From Crotalaria pallida (Eukaryota; Streptophyta; Magnoliopsida; Fabales; Fabaceae): a stretch of 64,000 bases of DNA. The notes below the pieces were generated by a model that saw nothing but the letters and a program-made list of their open reading frames with translations, was not told the origin of the DNA and made no database searches. Positions 36,571 through 47,935 of this stretch are shown here, piece by piece (position 1 is the stretch's first letter; each line of letters begins with the position of its first letter). Where the stretch lies: NCBI GenBank assembly GCA_037953625.1, contig CM075654.1, forward strand, positions 26,066,001-26,130,000. Direction: 5' to 3'. Position numbers and translations under genes: made by a program.

Positions 36571-39500
36571 ATATGAATTTCGTCCCCGAAATTCGGCTTA
36601 CTTCTATGACATAAGAAGACATTGAGCTATATGCTCGACTATAGAGAAGGTCTTAACCTACTTACGGATAGACACGACTTTGGGGGATTCGCTCCCCCAC
36701 TTAGGATACAACTCCGAATGGGATTCTATTACTATCTCTACTTGCTTGCTAATGAGACTTCCTCCAAAAGTCCCACTTAGTTCCTTAAGGTTCAAAACGT
36801 AAAGTTCGAAGTCTATGGGCATTACCTATTAATACAAACCTACTTAGTCCTATATTCACATACAACATTTAAGCACTCAAGAACAATTAAGGCAACAAAT
36901 AAAAATTCAATCACACACAATCAAAAGAAAAGGATTTTCATAAGAACAAAACATTAAAACATTATGATAAGTTAAAATTTTCCTTTTAAGATCAAACATA
37001 GTTTAAACACCAAAAACATCATTTGAATTTTAACAAAGAGTACACTTTTAAAAGAAGAGTAGAGCATCAACTCTACACAAATAAATAAAAACGATCCATT
37101 CACACCAAAAGGAGTTTTGCATTACATTGAATAGAAAGGTTTGAAAGATTTGTTAATAGCAAGACTCCCTTAGAATCAAAAGAAATTATGATTGGTGCAT
37201 GGATGCAACAAGGTTTTGAAAAGAACCAGTTAAATACATAAGGTTTAAAATCAAGGGTATAAACAATTTCTTGACAATCCTCGATAGTTACATAGCCTTC
37301 ACCGGTATGTAACACGATTAGAAAAATAGGGTTGAGGATTAATAGAGAAGACGCTATCAATCTTCAACCAAGTTTGGTTAACATGAAAGAGAGAAGGTTT
37401 GGAATGTCCCTACATTCCGGATTGTCAATCATGGGAGAAATATATTGTACAAGTTAAAACTTTTGTTTATGCTAAACATTTTCTTAAGGATAGTCAAAAT
37501 TGGGAAAATACCCGGACTATAACTATGATTGAAAACATAGGGGTTATAGTGAAAATAAATACACTTCAATCCTATGTATAAAAAAATAAATTGTCATTCA
37601 AATAAAACCAAATGTATCAAAATTGCAAGTTTAACACTTATAAAGTTTTCCCTAGAAAAGGTTACTTTGAAAAATATAGATATACTAGGGAGAGATGGAA
37701 ATTCTAAATTACTATGTGAGGGCACAAGGCAATTACTTGGAAAAGTTTGATTTGATAATAGTGAATATAGATTAAGATAGTATGCTTTTGAAATCACCTT
37801 TAATAGGAGGTGGAAAAATAGTCTTTGTCAAAAATCGATTTGAAATAGTACACAAAGTACTTGAAAAGATTTGGAATTTGGGAACTACCCAAAATCGCAA
37901 GAAAAGGGTTTATGAAAATAATTGGACTTAACATAGAGTCCTACTAAGTTTAAAATCGTAAATACACATATATAAAATTTCATCGTTCAAAAACATTTAA
38001 AACTCGCTTCCTATATGCACATCTATATGCCTACACACCTATGCCTGAAACTCTAGGACTCAATCAAATCGGACCTAGCTTCTACCGCCCAATCTATGAA
38101 TGAAAAACTATTTGGATTCTACACACGATCTGAAAATTAAAATCCACTATCTATGACCTCAACTAAACCTATGCTTAGAATTCTCTCATAGGTTAGGGTT
38201 TCCTAATTGGTTCCTTAAGCTCAAAGATCGCACAACTAATACTTGCCCTTAAATCCTAGTTGAGACTTTCCTCTATTACCAACTAGACCTTGGTGCTATG
38301 ACTTTTATAATGAATGTTTAAAACTAGAACTTTAACATTCACAAACTACATTCCTGGAAAGAGGTAATAATGGTTTGAAAATGGTTTGCACTTCCGGAAT
38401 ACAGTTTGTTCAATAAATACAACAAATTCCATGGAGTTCTATATGAACTTGAAGGAAAGACCCAACATCCATTACTTTGGTTTAGGTTCTAAACTAGGCT
38501 TTAACTCTAGGATAGCTGCATTACCTTTAACTCACCTTGCTACCTTCACTTCACATTTTCCCACTTCCACATTACAGTAGAAAACAATGAAGTACCAACT
38601 TCTGTGAAAAAGGTTTGGTACTTGGTGATAAAAGAATTTTCAAGAATTTGTATCTTCCTTGAAATAAGGAAAACACCTAGTACTTTTGTAAATCATTTTC
38701 GTTTAAACTTTAACAAAATTATCGTTTAGTAAAAGAAATGTCAAGCACTTACAAGTTCAAATCATTCATATAAGTTTTCAAAATCGTTTCACATCCGTTT
38801 GGAACTTATTCAAAAGTTTTGAGGATTCCTTTAACAAGGTAAATAAGAATCCTTTATGATCGTCAAACCCAAATAAAAGGAATAGATTCTTCGATTAAAA
38901 GTTTAGTGTCATTCACCTTTGCAAATTGTAGTGAATGTCCTTCCTTTTATTTTAGCTTTGAAGTTCAAATATTGTTTTAAATTGACTCATGTCGCTTTCA
39001 TTGAATTCCTATCAATTGATAATCAGTGTAATTTAAGAGTAAACTACACTATCATTCAATTAGTTAGGAATCCGCAATGTGAGTAAAACTTTCTTGAAAA
39101 TTAGTGTTGCGACATTAAATCAATTATCAGAGTTTGAATCAATTCTGTACTTTGAAAAATATCAAAACATTACTGTACTTGACATTCGTTTCAAATCATA
39201 GTACTAATACTTTTCGAAAATAGAATCTTAAAAAGATTGGTTGCAAAAACAGGGTCATACTTTAGCAATCAGAGTACATTTATCACCAAAGCATGATGTG
39301 GAAATGTAGAAGGTACTTAGGCCTTACTAAGACGACACTTAGTAATTATAGTTAAAGGCAATTACAAAAGATTAACTCCTATTCACTTCCGCTGCGCACT
39401 CTGATAAAGAATGCTCGGAGTGTATAAAACTAAATGACCTCTAATACCTATCCTATTCATAGACTTGGAAAATAAATCCAACAATTATTTGATTGGATTC

Positions 39501-39975
39501 AAGGACTTGATGATGTCATCTGCCAATAAATACAAAATGCGAGGGATCCGTCTCGATTCTGCATTGCATTGAAGATAATATCATTTCCGTGCTACTTGAG
39601 TTCCATTCAAATAAGAGATGACTCACCTTCGATTCAAAAGAGGACCTTGAAATTTCATTTTAAAATGAAATCTCAATTTCTTGTCATATTTGAAATAGAC
39701 ATGATTAATTCAAAACTAAGAGTTAGTCCTTCCCGTTGGGGTAGCAAATTCATGCTCTGACCCGTTGGGAGTTTTCCTTTCCCTTAGTCCCTATTTTGGG
39801 TCCATTTCTAAATACAACAAAGTTACACTTTGAAAAATTCAGTTGGCCCACTTTAAATTGAAAATACACTTCTATGATTACTAAACTATGACTTACCCTA
39901 CTAAACTATACCCATGTCAACTAATGATGCATGCATGAAACACTAAAGTGCACTACTTAATCAACTATCTACTAG
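36571..39975 (-). other. Element F internal non-coding region, left part
   Basis: AT-rich; no protease, RT, integrase or gag motif was visible in the open frames of either strand. Some small open frames (37399-37581, 38386-38580, 39569-39760) show no motif. A Tekay-like internal derivative that lost coding capacity is the best reading. The right part of the internal region, after the foldback element, is only about 86 bp (41535-41620) and contains the primer site. Confidence 0.75.
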
Positions 39976-39984
39976 TTACTCTCA

Positions 39985-41534
39985 GAGTTATTAGTCAGTT
40001 AGGTCCCTGAAAGATACCCGTGGCATCAGATAGGTCCTCGAAAGATATGTGGCATCTCTTATACCCCTGAAAGATCACTTTGGCGTCCCGTTAGTCCCGC
40101 CGTCTAACACCGTCAGTTTGTGTTTAACGAAAGCTGACGTGGCATCAGATAGGTCCCTGAAAGATACCTGTGGCGTCAGATAGGTCCCTGAAATTTTATT
40201 TTTTAAAAGTGTCATAAATTTTATTTTTTTATCTTTACTCATATATAATAAATTTTTATTTACTTAAGTAGTTGGAAAAATTAATAATTATAAAGGGTAA
40301 AAAATAATAATAAAAAAACGTAATTAATATATTAAAAGTCTAAACAATAATTACAATTCTTAAAAAAATTTATTTTAATTAAAATAGAACATATAAGTAA
40401 AAATGGATGAAGTAATAATAAAAAAAAACCTCAATAAAACAATACATATAAAACCTTTAGAATAAAGTCTTATATACAAGATCAAAAATAAATTCCGAAT
40501 TAAAAATAAAGTCTTTACATGTAGGATCTTATATATAAGACGATCATAGTGGGAGTATGTATTAGAAGTGTTTATAGAAAAAATATAACATGGGAATCAC
40601 TTTGACTTCAAAGATTATCTGCATCGTTGTATTGGTTTCTATGCTTCCAATTTATTGAAATTATGGTTGAAGATCTTTCTAATTAACTCGAGTGATTGAA
40701 CCCACTGCAATGGTGCAGATAACTACTCAAGTTAAAATCTCGTGATATAAGTGCAACTTTCTTCTTAAGGTTCTTTGTTTTATTTAACTTGAGTAGTTAT
40801 CTGCACCATTGCAGTGGGTTCAATCACTCGAGTTAATTAGAAAGATCTTCAACGATAATTTTCAAAAATTGGAAGCATAGAAACCAATACAACGATGCAT
40901 AAAATCTTTGAAGTCAAAGTGATTCACATGTTATATTTTTTCTATAAACACTTCTAAGACATACTCCCACTATGATCGTCTTATATATAAGATCTTACAT
41001 GTAAAGACTTTATTTTTAATTCGGAATTTATTTTTGATCTTGTATATAAGACTTTATTCTAAAGGTTTTATATATATTTTTTTATTGAGGTTTTTTTATT
41101 ATTATTACTTCATCCATTTTTATTTATATGTTCTATTTTAAATAAAATACAATTTTTTAAGAATTGTAATTATTGTTTAGACTTTTAATATATTAATTAT
41201 GTTTTATTATTATTATTTTTTACCCTCTATAATTATTAATTTTTTCAACTACTTAAGTAAATAAAAATTTATTATATATGAGTAAAGATAAAAAATAAAA
41301 TTTATGACACTTTTAAAAAATAAAATTTCAGGGACCTATCTGACGCCACGGGTATCTTTCAGGGACCTATCTGATGCCACGTCAGCTTCCGTTAAACACA
41401 AACTGACGGTGTTAGACGGCGGGACTAACGGGACGCCAAAGTGATCTTTCAGGGGTATAAGAGATGCCACATATCTTTCGAGGACCTATCTGATGCCACG
41501 GGTATCTTTCAGGGACCTAACTGACTAATAACTC
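39985..41534. mobile_element. Foldback MULE inside element F, almost wholly palindromic, 9-bp TSD
   Basis: The 1550-bp element consists of two inverted arms of about 740-760 bp around a loop of about 50 bp near 40735-40785. It starts GAGTTATTAGTCAGTTAGG and ends in the inverse. The 9-bp duplication TTACTCTCA (39976-39984, 41535-41543) is perfect, as for Mutator-like transposase. The outer arms contain repeated AGGTCCCTGAAAGATA words. No coding capacity. The transcript would form a long hairpin. Arms remain highly similar, which argues for a recent origin. Confidence 0.93.
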
Positions 41535-41604
41535 TTACTCTCATGTGGAGTAACTCTTTGGGAGTAGGAAAATCCATACTCCACGGCCGAGGATTGCAAC
41601 CATT

Positions 41605-41616
41605 GCTCTGATACCA
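41605..41616 (-). other. Element F primer-binding site (initiator Met tRNA)
   Basis: On the minus strand TGGTATCAGAGC lies four bases after the LTR, complementary to initiator tRNA-Met. Confidence 0.9.
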
Positions 41617-41620
41617 TAAA

Positions 41621-44215
41621 TGCAACACCCTACCTTTTACTACTAAAACAATTACTATAGATTAGCCTTTAATCGCGGAAAACATTCGGGGTTTATAAAA
41701 ATTTCGACGGAGTTTCCTTTAAAAATTGGACTTTTCCCCCGAAAAGAAATTAAACCTGTCTGTCCAGAACAGTTTTCAATCAAATATAAATATAACTTTT
41801 CGTTCAAAATATACAATACTATAAAATACTTTCAATTTGTCCCAATGAGAAAATAAAACTGATACATTAATAAAATACATTTGAATAAAATCGTCAATAT
41901 CAATCAAACAACATTTATAAAATCTAATCTTTACAAAATAGGACCTATGAATGGTTGCACTATAATTGGGACCATAAGGTCACCAATAACAATATACTCT
42001 TTACCGGAGTATACCTTTTTCGGCCTTGACTTCATATATGCCTGTCTCCTTGGTGCACCTAATATGTCCATTGTAAGGGTGAGAACTTTGAATCTAGATT
42101 AAAGAAAACATTTAAAAACAGTAATAAATCATAAAAAGGCATATTCATACACAAGCAATAGCAATTATACAATTCACAATTCAAATAACAAATAAAGCAT
42201 TGCAACAACATTCAATTTATGAATTATATATATACTTATAGTACAATACTTTACTATAATGCGCAATCACATGATTATGCTATGCCTTGTCGCACTTGGA
42301 TATGGTTTAATTCTTGAATCCGATATTAACAATTCAGTTCATTCGATTAACTTCAACACTTTGATCGGATTCAAAGAATTAAAGCATCTTTAACAATGCA
42401 TTCACACTTCCCTTTCACTTTCATCCTAACAATTTACTATAACAATTTCACCTTTCCAATAACAATAACAATAATTCACTTTTCCCTTTTTCCAATAACA
42501 ATATACATCCTCACATACACCCTCCACTCTGGGGAAAAACCGACCAAGAGGAAGCATTTCTCAACCTCTAATTGGGTGCTTCACATCCTCTAGGAATGCC
42601 GCTCACCCGCTTGCACAGTACGTAACACTCCTCAAGGGTAGTGTACTACGTACAATTTGGATTGATTCGCCCAAATTGGCTCTAGCAGAAATCACTGTCA
42701 CTGGCCACAAGGAGCCAAAGTAAATAGAACTACTATGGTTTGCGTAGAACCAATCCCCGACACGGGTTGCGAACCCATGTCCTTTGGAAGATCAAAGTCC
42801 TCCATAGTAATTCCTAACATTTACTCTTGTCCTCATCAATCGTTAAAACGACGTGTGTTTTTCCCCGACCCTTTCCGTCCACCTTTTCTCCATGCATGTT
42901 CCAATATTCTAAGTGTTTCTTAATTGAATTTAAAACCCTCTTTGTTCTTTAGAAAATGTCCTTTAATTGGTTTAAACCCAATTGAGAACGACTTAGCCCT
43001 ATTTGATGCATAACTATATGAATGTCACTTTATACTTTTTAAACACAATATCAATATACAAACATATTATTTACACTTATAACAATAATATTTATAAAAA
43101 CAATAACAATAACAATATACATACATAAATACCATAACAATAACCTAGGGTTTCTAGCCAAACTCTACCCTCTTAACCATCAACCAAATCAAACAACCAA
43201 ATATACCTAGTTATAACTCTTTCACTATTATTAAACCCTTTCTCTAATACTAAACCAAAGTAATCCCCTTACCTTGAGGAGAGAGAAAGAGGAAATTGGG
43301 GTTTCCTCAAAACCCACTCACCAAGCTCCAATCCAAGCTCCTTAGCCTCCTATTCCATGCTCTCATGCACTATCTAATACTCCTTGAAGGATTAGAAGGC
43401 TCTATGGGTTGATTACCCAACTTAGGGTTTTGGGTGATTTGGGATCTCATGAGAAAGAGGGAGAAATCATGAGATTTGAGAGAGGGGAATTCATTAGGAA
43501 TTGATTTGGAGATGTTTTATGGTGTTTGTTTGGTGATTTGTAGTGTTATTGTGATGATTTTCCATGAAAAGAGAAGAAAAAACCATGGAGGTTTGAGAGG
43601 GAGAAGAGAGAGAAGTCGTGAGGGAGGAGAGAGAGAGTGAATTGAGGAAAATGAAGGAAAAACGTGTTTTTAATCAGATCTGACTTAAAGTAATCGATTA
43701 CTTCCTTGAAGTAATCGATTACTTCCTTGAAGTAATCGATTACTTCCTCAAAGTAATCGATTACTTCCTTGAAGTAATCCATTACTTCCTCAAAGTAATC
43801 GATTACTTCCTTGAAGTAATCCATTACTTCCTTTGATGCAACAATTCTAGTATGATTTTCAGAGGCCAAGTAATCCATTACTTTTCCCAAGTAATCCATT
43901 ACTTTTAATGCAACTTTTGTGTGATTTTCCAGGGAGCAAGTAATCGATTACACCCTTCAAGGTAATCGATTACCTTACTGAAAACCCTATTTTGGTGGTT
44001 TTCTAACTCCAATTCACTTCCTTAGGCTCCTACACTCATGTAGGCTTGGATTACTACTCAAAACCTTATTCCTATACTATTTAAACCCATTCTAAGCTAG
44101 TTCTACCTCACACAATTCTACTCTTGGCTAAACTCTACACTTTAAACGCTTAAACACATACTAATTTGCCTCTAATAACCATCCTAAACGGATATCGGAA
44201 ATTGGGGATGTTACA
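41621..44215 (-). repeat. Element F 5' LTR (right)
   Basis: Partner of 34027-36556. About 20 single-base differences by eye over 2.5 kb. It is 65 bp longer, which matches a gain of four 22-bp units at 43685-43840 and a loss of one unit of the neighbouring array. Confidence 0.93.
43685..43975. repeat. 22-bp GTAATCGATTAC minisatellite, right LTR of F
   Basis: Seven 22-bp units in a row, alternating between CTTCCTTG and CTTCCTCA spacers and between CGATTAC and CCATTAC cores, then the second array with two units and a pair of GTAATCGATTAC palindromes near 43940-43970. Confidence 0.95.
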
Positions 44216-44229
44216 CTTGACTTCTAACA

Positions 44230-44253
44230 CTCCCCCTTTTTGATGATGACAAA
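44230..44253 (-). other. Element E polypurine tract
   Basis: On the minus strand TCATCATCAAAAAGGGGGAG is placed directly before the LTR start TGTTAGAAG, a classical Sirevirus polypurine tract. Further CTCCCCC blocks (minus strand GGGGGAG) occur at about 44403, 44451, 44510 and 44530, consistent with the multiple polypurine tracts of Sireviruses. Confidence 0.85.
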
Positions 44254-44791
44254 CCCTTTTCTGAGTTTCTGTATCACAAGCGTTAAGCAGCAAGTATAGC
44301 ACAATATAGTCCAATAATATCATAGGAAATTTAAATACAAATAGAGAATATAGAGAATAATTGATTAAGTCATGATAATAGTTTCTCTACATTCTCTTAA
44401 CCTCCCCCTGCATATATGGTTAGTATACACAATGAAGCTCAGAATTCTTCTCCCCCTTTTGTCAACATCAAAAAGATGGTGGGAAGACTTTAGCAGGATT
44501 AGGGTTCTTCTCCCCCTTTGTACTATACTCCCCCTGAAACACTGAATAGATACATTAATAATAACAAGGGAGTAAATACACATAGACACATAGTCAATTT
44601 CTCTCCCTATTTGACATCATCAAAAGTAAGTATGGGATACAAAACAATTTCTTCCCAAAACACAATAAAAAACCGCATGATGTCAAAATGGGATGAAGAA
44701 GCAAGAACATGTTTTCAATGCAAATTTTCAAATAATATTTTTCTCCTCCTTTCTAAAAGGTTTTTCCAAAATAAGCATAACATGAAGGGAG

Positions 44792-45390
44792 TGTAAGATC
44801 CATGAAGAATGTTTTGATAAATGCCAAAAGGTTTTGAACAAGCTTCAAGTGTGTTGATCAAGTTCAAGCTCAACAAGCAACAACAAACATCAAGTTAAGA
44901 AGAAAGAACCAACTCATGAAGACTTAGTTTGGTAGTTTATGTTTTGTTGTTTTATCTTTTGCCTCACAAGTCTTTTAGTTTATGAGTTTGGGTAGAATTT
45001 CTTAGAGGGTAGTGAATCTCTTTTGATTGTATGATTATATCATATTTTGAGTATTCACTTTGCCTAAAATCAATAGGTGGCTTAAAGGTTTGAAAGAAAA
45101 GGTTTAGTTTTTGAGAAAATAAGTTTTAAGTGATTTTTAATGTTAATAATCGATTAACAGATTTTGATAATTGATTAACAGTGTATTTTAAACTGATAAT
45201 CGATTAACAAACTTTTGATAATCGATTATCTGCACTTTACTCGAGTATTTTTGGTCTCACTCGAGTGAAAATTATCTTGCTTTCGGTTTACTCGAGTAAC
45301 ACTCATTTCACTCGAGTAACTTGATCAGATATGGTTTTTTAAATACGTTTTTCACTTCTCAAAAGCAATTCTAAGTGTAGTTTTCCAACA
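44792..45390 (+). repeat. Element G 5' LTR
   Basis: TGTAAGATCC to TTCCAACA. The 3' third (45145-45330) contains AATCGATTAAC copies and then ACTCGAGTAA copies. Confidence 0.95.
45145..45330. repeat. AATCGATTAAC and TTACTCGAGTAA palindrome cluster in LTR G
   Basis: Four AATCGATTA-type motifs and then at least four ACTCGAGT palindromes lie in about 185 bp. The second LTR has the same cluster at 48290-48475. Three of the six LTR differences fall in this cluster. Confidence 0.9.
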
Positions 45391-45392
45391 AT

Positions 45393-45404
45393 TGGTATCA
45401 GAGC
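45393..45404 (+). other. Element G primer-binding site (initiator Met tRNA)
   Basis: TGGTATCAGAGC two bases after the 5' LTR end, the usual plant Ty1/copia primer site. Confidence 0.93.
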
Positions 45405-45459
45405 TCGGTCGAAAGACACGAGCATAGAGCTTTTTCGTTAAGATCCTTGAGAAACTACA

Positions 45460-47244
45460 ATGGGTTCTACGAATCCTTTTGGTGGTGAAGGTGCTTCAAT
45501 AAATCGCCCTCCTATGTTTGGTGGAGAGGGTTATGGTTATTGGAAAATTAGGATGAGAATCTTTATAGAAGCTATAGATGTGAACATTTGGGAAGCCATT
45601 GAAAATGGTCCTTATATTCCCTCAAAAGATGTAGAAGGTGTGCTTACACTTACTCCCAAAGATAAGTGGACCGATGATGATAAAAGGAAAATTCAATATG
45701 ATTTAAAAGCAAAAAATATCATCACCTCTGCTCTATCTTATGATGAGTTCTTTAGAGTCTCCCAATGTAAAGATGCCAAAGATATGTGGGACACCTTGCA
45801 AGTCACACATGAAGGCACTAGTGAAGTTAGGCGTGCTAGATTGAATTCTTTGATGCATGAATATGAATTGTTTCGTATGTTGCCTAATGAATCTATATGT
45901 TTTATGCAAAAACGTTTTACTCATATTGTTAATCATCTCATTGCTCTTGGTAAAACTTTCGTGAATTGTGAACTTGTTAACAAAGTTTTAAGATGTCTAA
46001 GTAGGGAATGGCAACCCAAGGTTACCGCAATTGTTGAATCAAAGGACTTGGACAACATGGACTTAGCAACACTTTTCGGAAAGCTACAAGAACATGAAAT
46101 GGAGCTTGAACGTTTGCATTTGCATGAAGAATCGGACAAAAACAAAGAAAGAAAAGGAATTGCTCTTAAAGCTCAAAGGTCATATCAAAAGGAAGAGAGT
46201 TCCGATGATGATGATGATAATGAAGATTCCGATTCGGACATTGATGAAGAGGAGATGAAGCTTCTACTAAGAAAGTTCAATAAAATTCTAAGGAGAAAAG
46301 GAAGGTTGAACAAGGACAAAAGTAAAGAGAAGGATCCCCCACACTACAAGACCAAGACTTCAAAATAAGGTGTAGTTTGCCATGAATGTGGAAAGCGCGG
46401 TCATCTCAAGTACTCATGCTCTAAGTATTTCAAGAAGAAGGGGAAAGAAAAGAAAACTAAAAGGGTATACATAGTTTGGAATAGTGATGATGAACAAGAC
46501 AAGAAAAGCACAACTAGTAGTTCTTCGGATGATGAACATGACGCTTGTCTCAACTTGATAGCTCAAGTACATGAAGAGGAAAGCTCAAATGATGAATCAA
46601 GTGAGCAAAGTGACGAAAGCGATGTAAGTCTTACTAAATCCGAAATTTCTTCAAATTATGAAATGTTATATAATGCTTATGAAGAAATGCATGAACATCT
46701 CAAGAAATTAGCTAAGAAAAATATTGATAGGAAGAAGCTCATTGAGGAACATCAACAAAAGATTTTAGAACTTCAAAAACAAGTTGATGAGCTTAATCTT
46801 GAAAATGAAACTCTTGATCTTATATATGCTAGTTCTTCTTGTGATTGTGCTAGTAGAGTGAATATTGTGGTTGATTGTGAGAATTGCAAGTTGCTCAAAG
46901 ATGAAAATGCTATTTTGAAAAATAAGCTTGCAAGTTTCTCAAATGGTGATATTAGATTGCGCACATTGTTAAATTTTCAAAGAGAAAATTCAAACAAGTT
47001 TAGTTTGGGTTATACTAATGCTAAGAGTAAATCTCATAGAAATGTTGTTGATTTTTCAAAGGTTGATTTTTCAAATGCACCAACATGTTTCTATTGTGGT
47101 ACTCATGGACATACTTCAAATGTGTGTTATATTAAAGTGCATGGTATACCTAAAGGAGACTTTGTTTGGGTGAAAAAGGGTGAGAGTCCCTACACTAACA
47201 AAAATGGATCCAAAACCATTTGGATACAAAAAAGCAAAGCATGA
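45460..47244 (+). pseudogene. Element G gag protein with one in-frame stop
   Basis: A 594-codon frame (ATG at 45460) broken only by TAA at 46366-46368. The N-terminal part has the plant Ty1/copia gag region (GGEGASINRPPMFGGEGYGYWKIRM; later IQYDLKAKNIITSALSYDEF and MWDTLQVTHEGT), then an acidic stretch. After the stop a CX2CX4HX4C zinc knuckle follows at 46378-46419, then a long region predicted to be a coiled coil by its heptads (46600-46800), and a second CX2CX4HX4C knuckle at 47086-47127. The zinc-knuckle and coiled-coil part would be lost if the stop is not read through. The close relative in E has a knuckle and continues into protease; here nothing follows. Whether the stop is a sequencing change, decay, or leaky is unknown. 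Confidence 0.85.
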
Positions 47245-47935
47245 TTGTTTTTGTAGGTATGATTGAAGAGCAAAAGGACGTTCATGTGATATTCATTCAT
47301 TTGCTACTTCAATTGGTATCAAGAAGAAAATCCTACAAATTGGTAACATTTGATATTATACAATTGGTATCTACAATTGATATTGTTAGATATTGCTCAT
47401 AGTTCTCTCAATTGGTATTATTTCTTATAATGTGATATTGTTTATACTATTGAGAAAATACTATTGGTATCAAATTCTTACAATTGTTTTACAATTGGTA
47501 TCATGTTATTGGTATACAATTTGTTATAATTGATATCATTGAGTAATCATTAGATGATTATCATGCTTTGATTATATTTCTTCTATTTTGGCTTAGATCT
47601 TATTTCAATTGGTATTTGTTTAGTTACAATTGGTATATATTTCTTTTTGATAATGCCAAAGGGGGAGAAATATGATGTTTTGAAACAAAGGGGAGAAATA
47701 TTTTTTTTAAATGGTATGTTTGGAGAAAGGTTTGTTTTGTTGTTTTTATATAGGTTGAGCGAAGTTGTTGGAGATAGGGGGAGAATCAAGCTTAACTCAA
47801 TTGGATTCAAATGTCAAAAGCATAAATTGAGGGGGAGCAAGAGTCTCACCATGTGATCAAATGGTTCAAGCATCAACAACTTCAATGAACTTCATAATTT
47901 CAAAACATGTTTGTCATTTTCAAAAAGGGGGAGAT
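47245..47935 (+). other. Element G 3' non-coding region with CAATTGGTAT repeats and several purine tracts
   Basis: Between about 47300 and 47640 the word (C)AATTGGTAT recurs about ten times. The following 300 bp contain several purine blocks (AAAGGGGGAGAAAT near 47655, AAAGGGGAGAAAT near 47690, TAGGGGGAGAAT near 47775, GAGGGGGAGCAAG near 47830, AAAAAGGGGGAGAT at 47922-47935). Multiple polypurine tracts before the 3' LTR are a known Sirevirus feature. Confidence 0.8.

Larger units (their letters stand above)
34027..44215 (-). mobile_element. Element F: large non-coding LTR retrotransposon (LARD-like, Tekay-type ends), TSD CTTGA
   Basis: F has LTRs 34027-36556 (2530 bp) and 41621-44215 (2595 bp), about 99% identical apart from repeat-number changes, and perfect CTTGA duplications (34022-34026, 44216-44220). 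Read on the minus strand, the PBS (TGGTATCAGAGC, 41605-41616) follows the right LTR and the polypurine tract (AAGTGGGGGAGAAT, 36557-36570) precedes the left LTR. Upstream of the tract the minus strand has CGAATTTCGGGGACGAAATTC, a block I recognise just before the 3' LTR of Tekay/Del elements. No gag or pol is visible in about 3.5 kb of internal DNA, excluding the 1550-bp MULE. Its target lies 9 bases inside the end of LTR E. Confidence 0.92.

Noticed and set aside
43685..43840. CRISPR-like regular 22-bp repeats
   Set aside because: Contiguous units without unique spacers in a plant LTR: a minisatellite.
43546..43899. Minus-strand ORF with repeated DYFKEVIDYFEEV
   Set aside because: Translation of the 22-bp array; 22 is not a multiple of three yet the frame happens to stay open because of low stop density. 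Not a gene.
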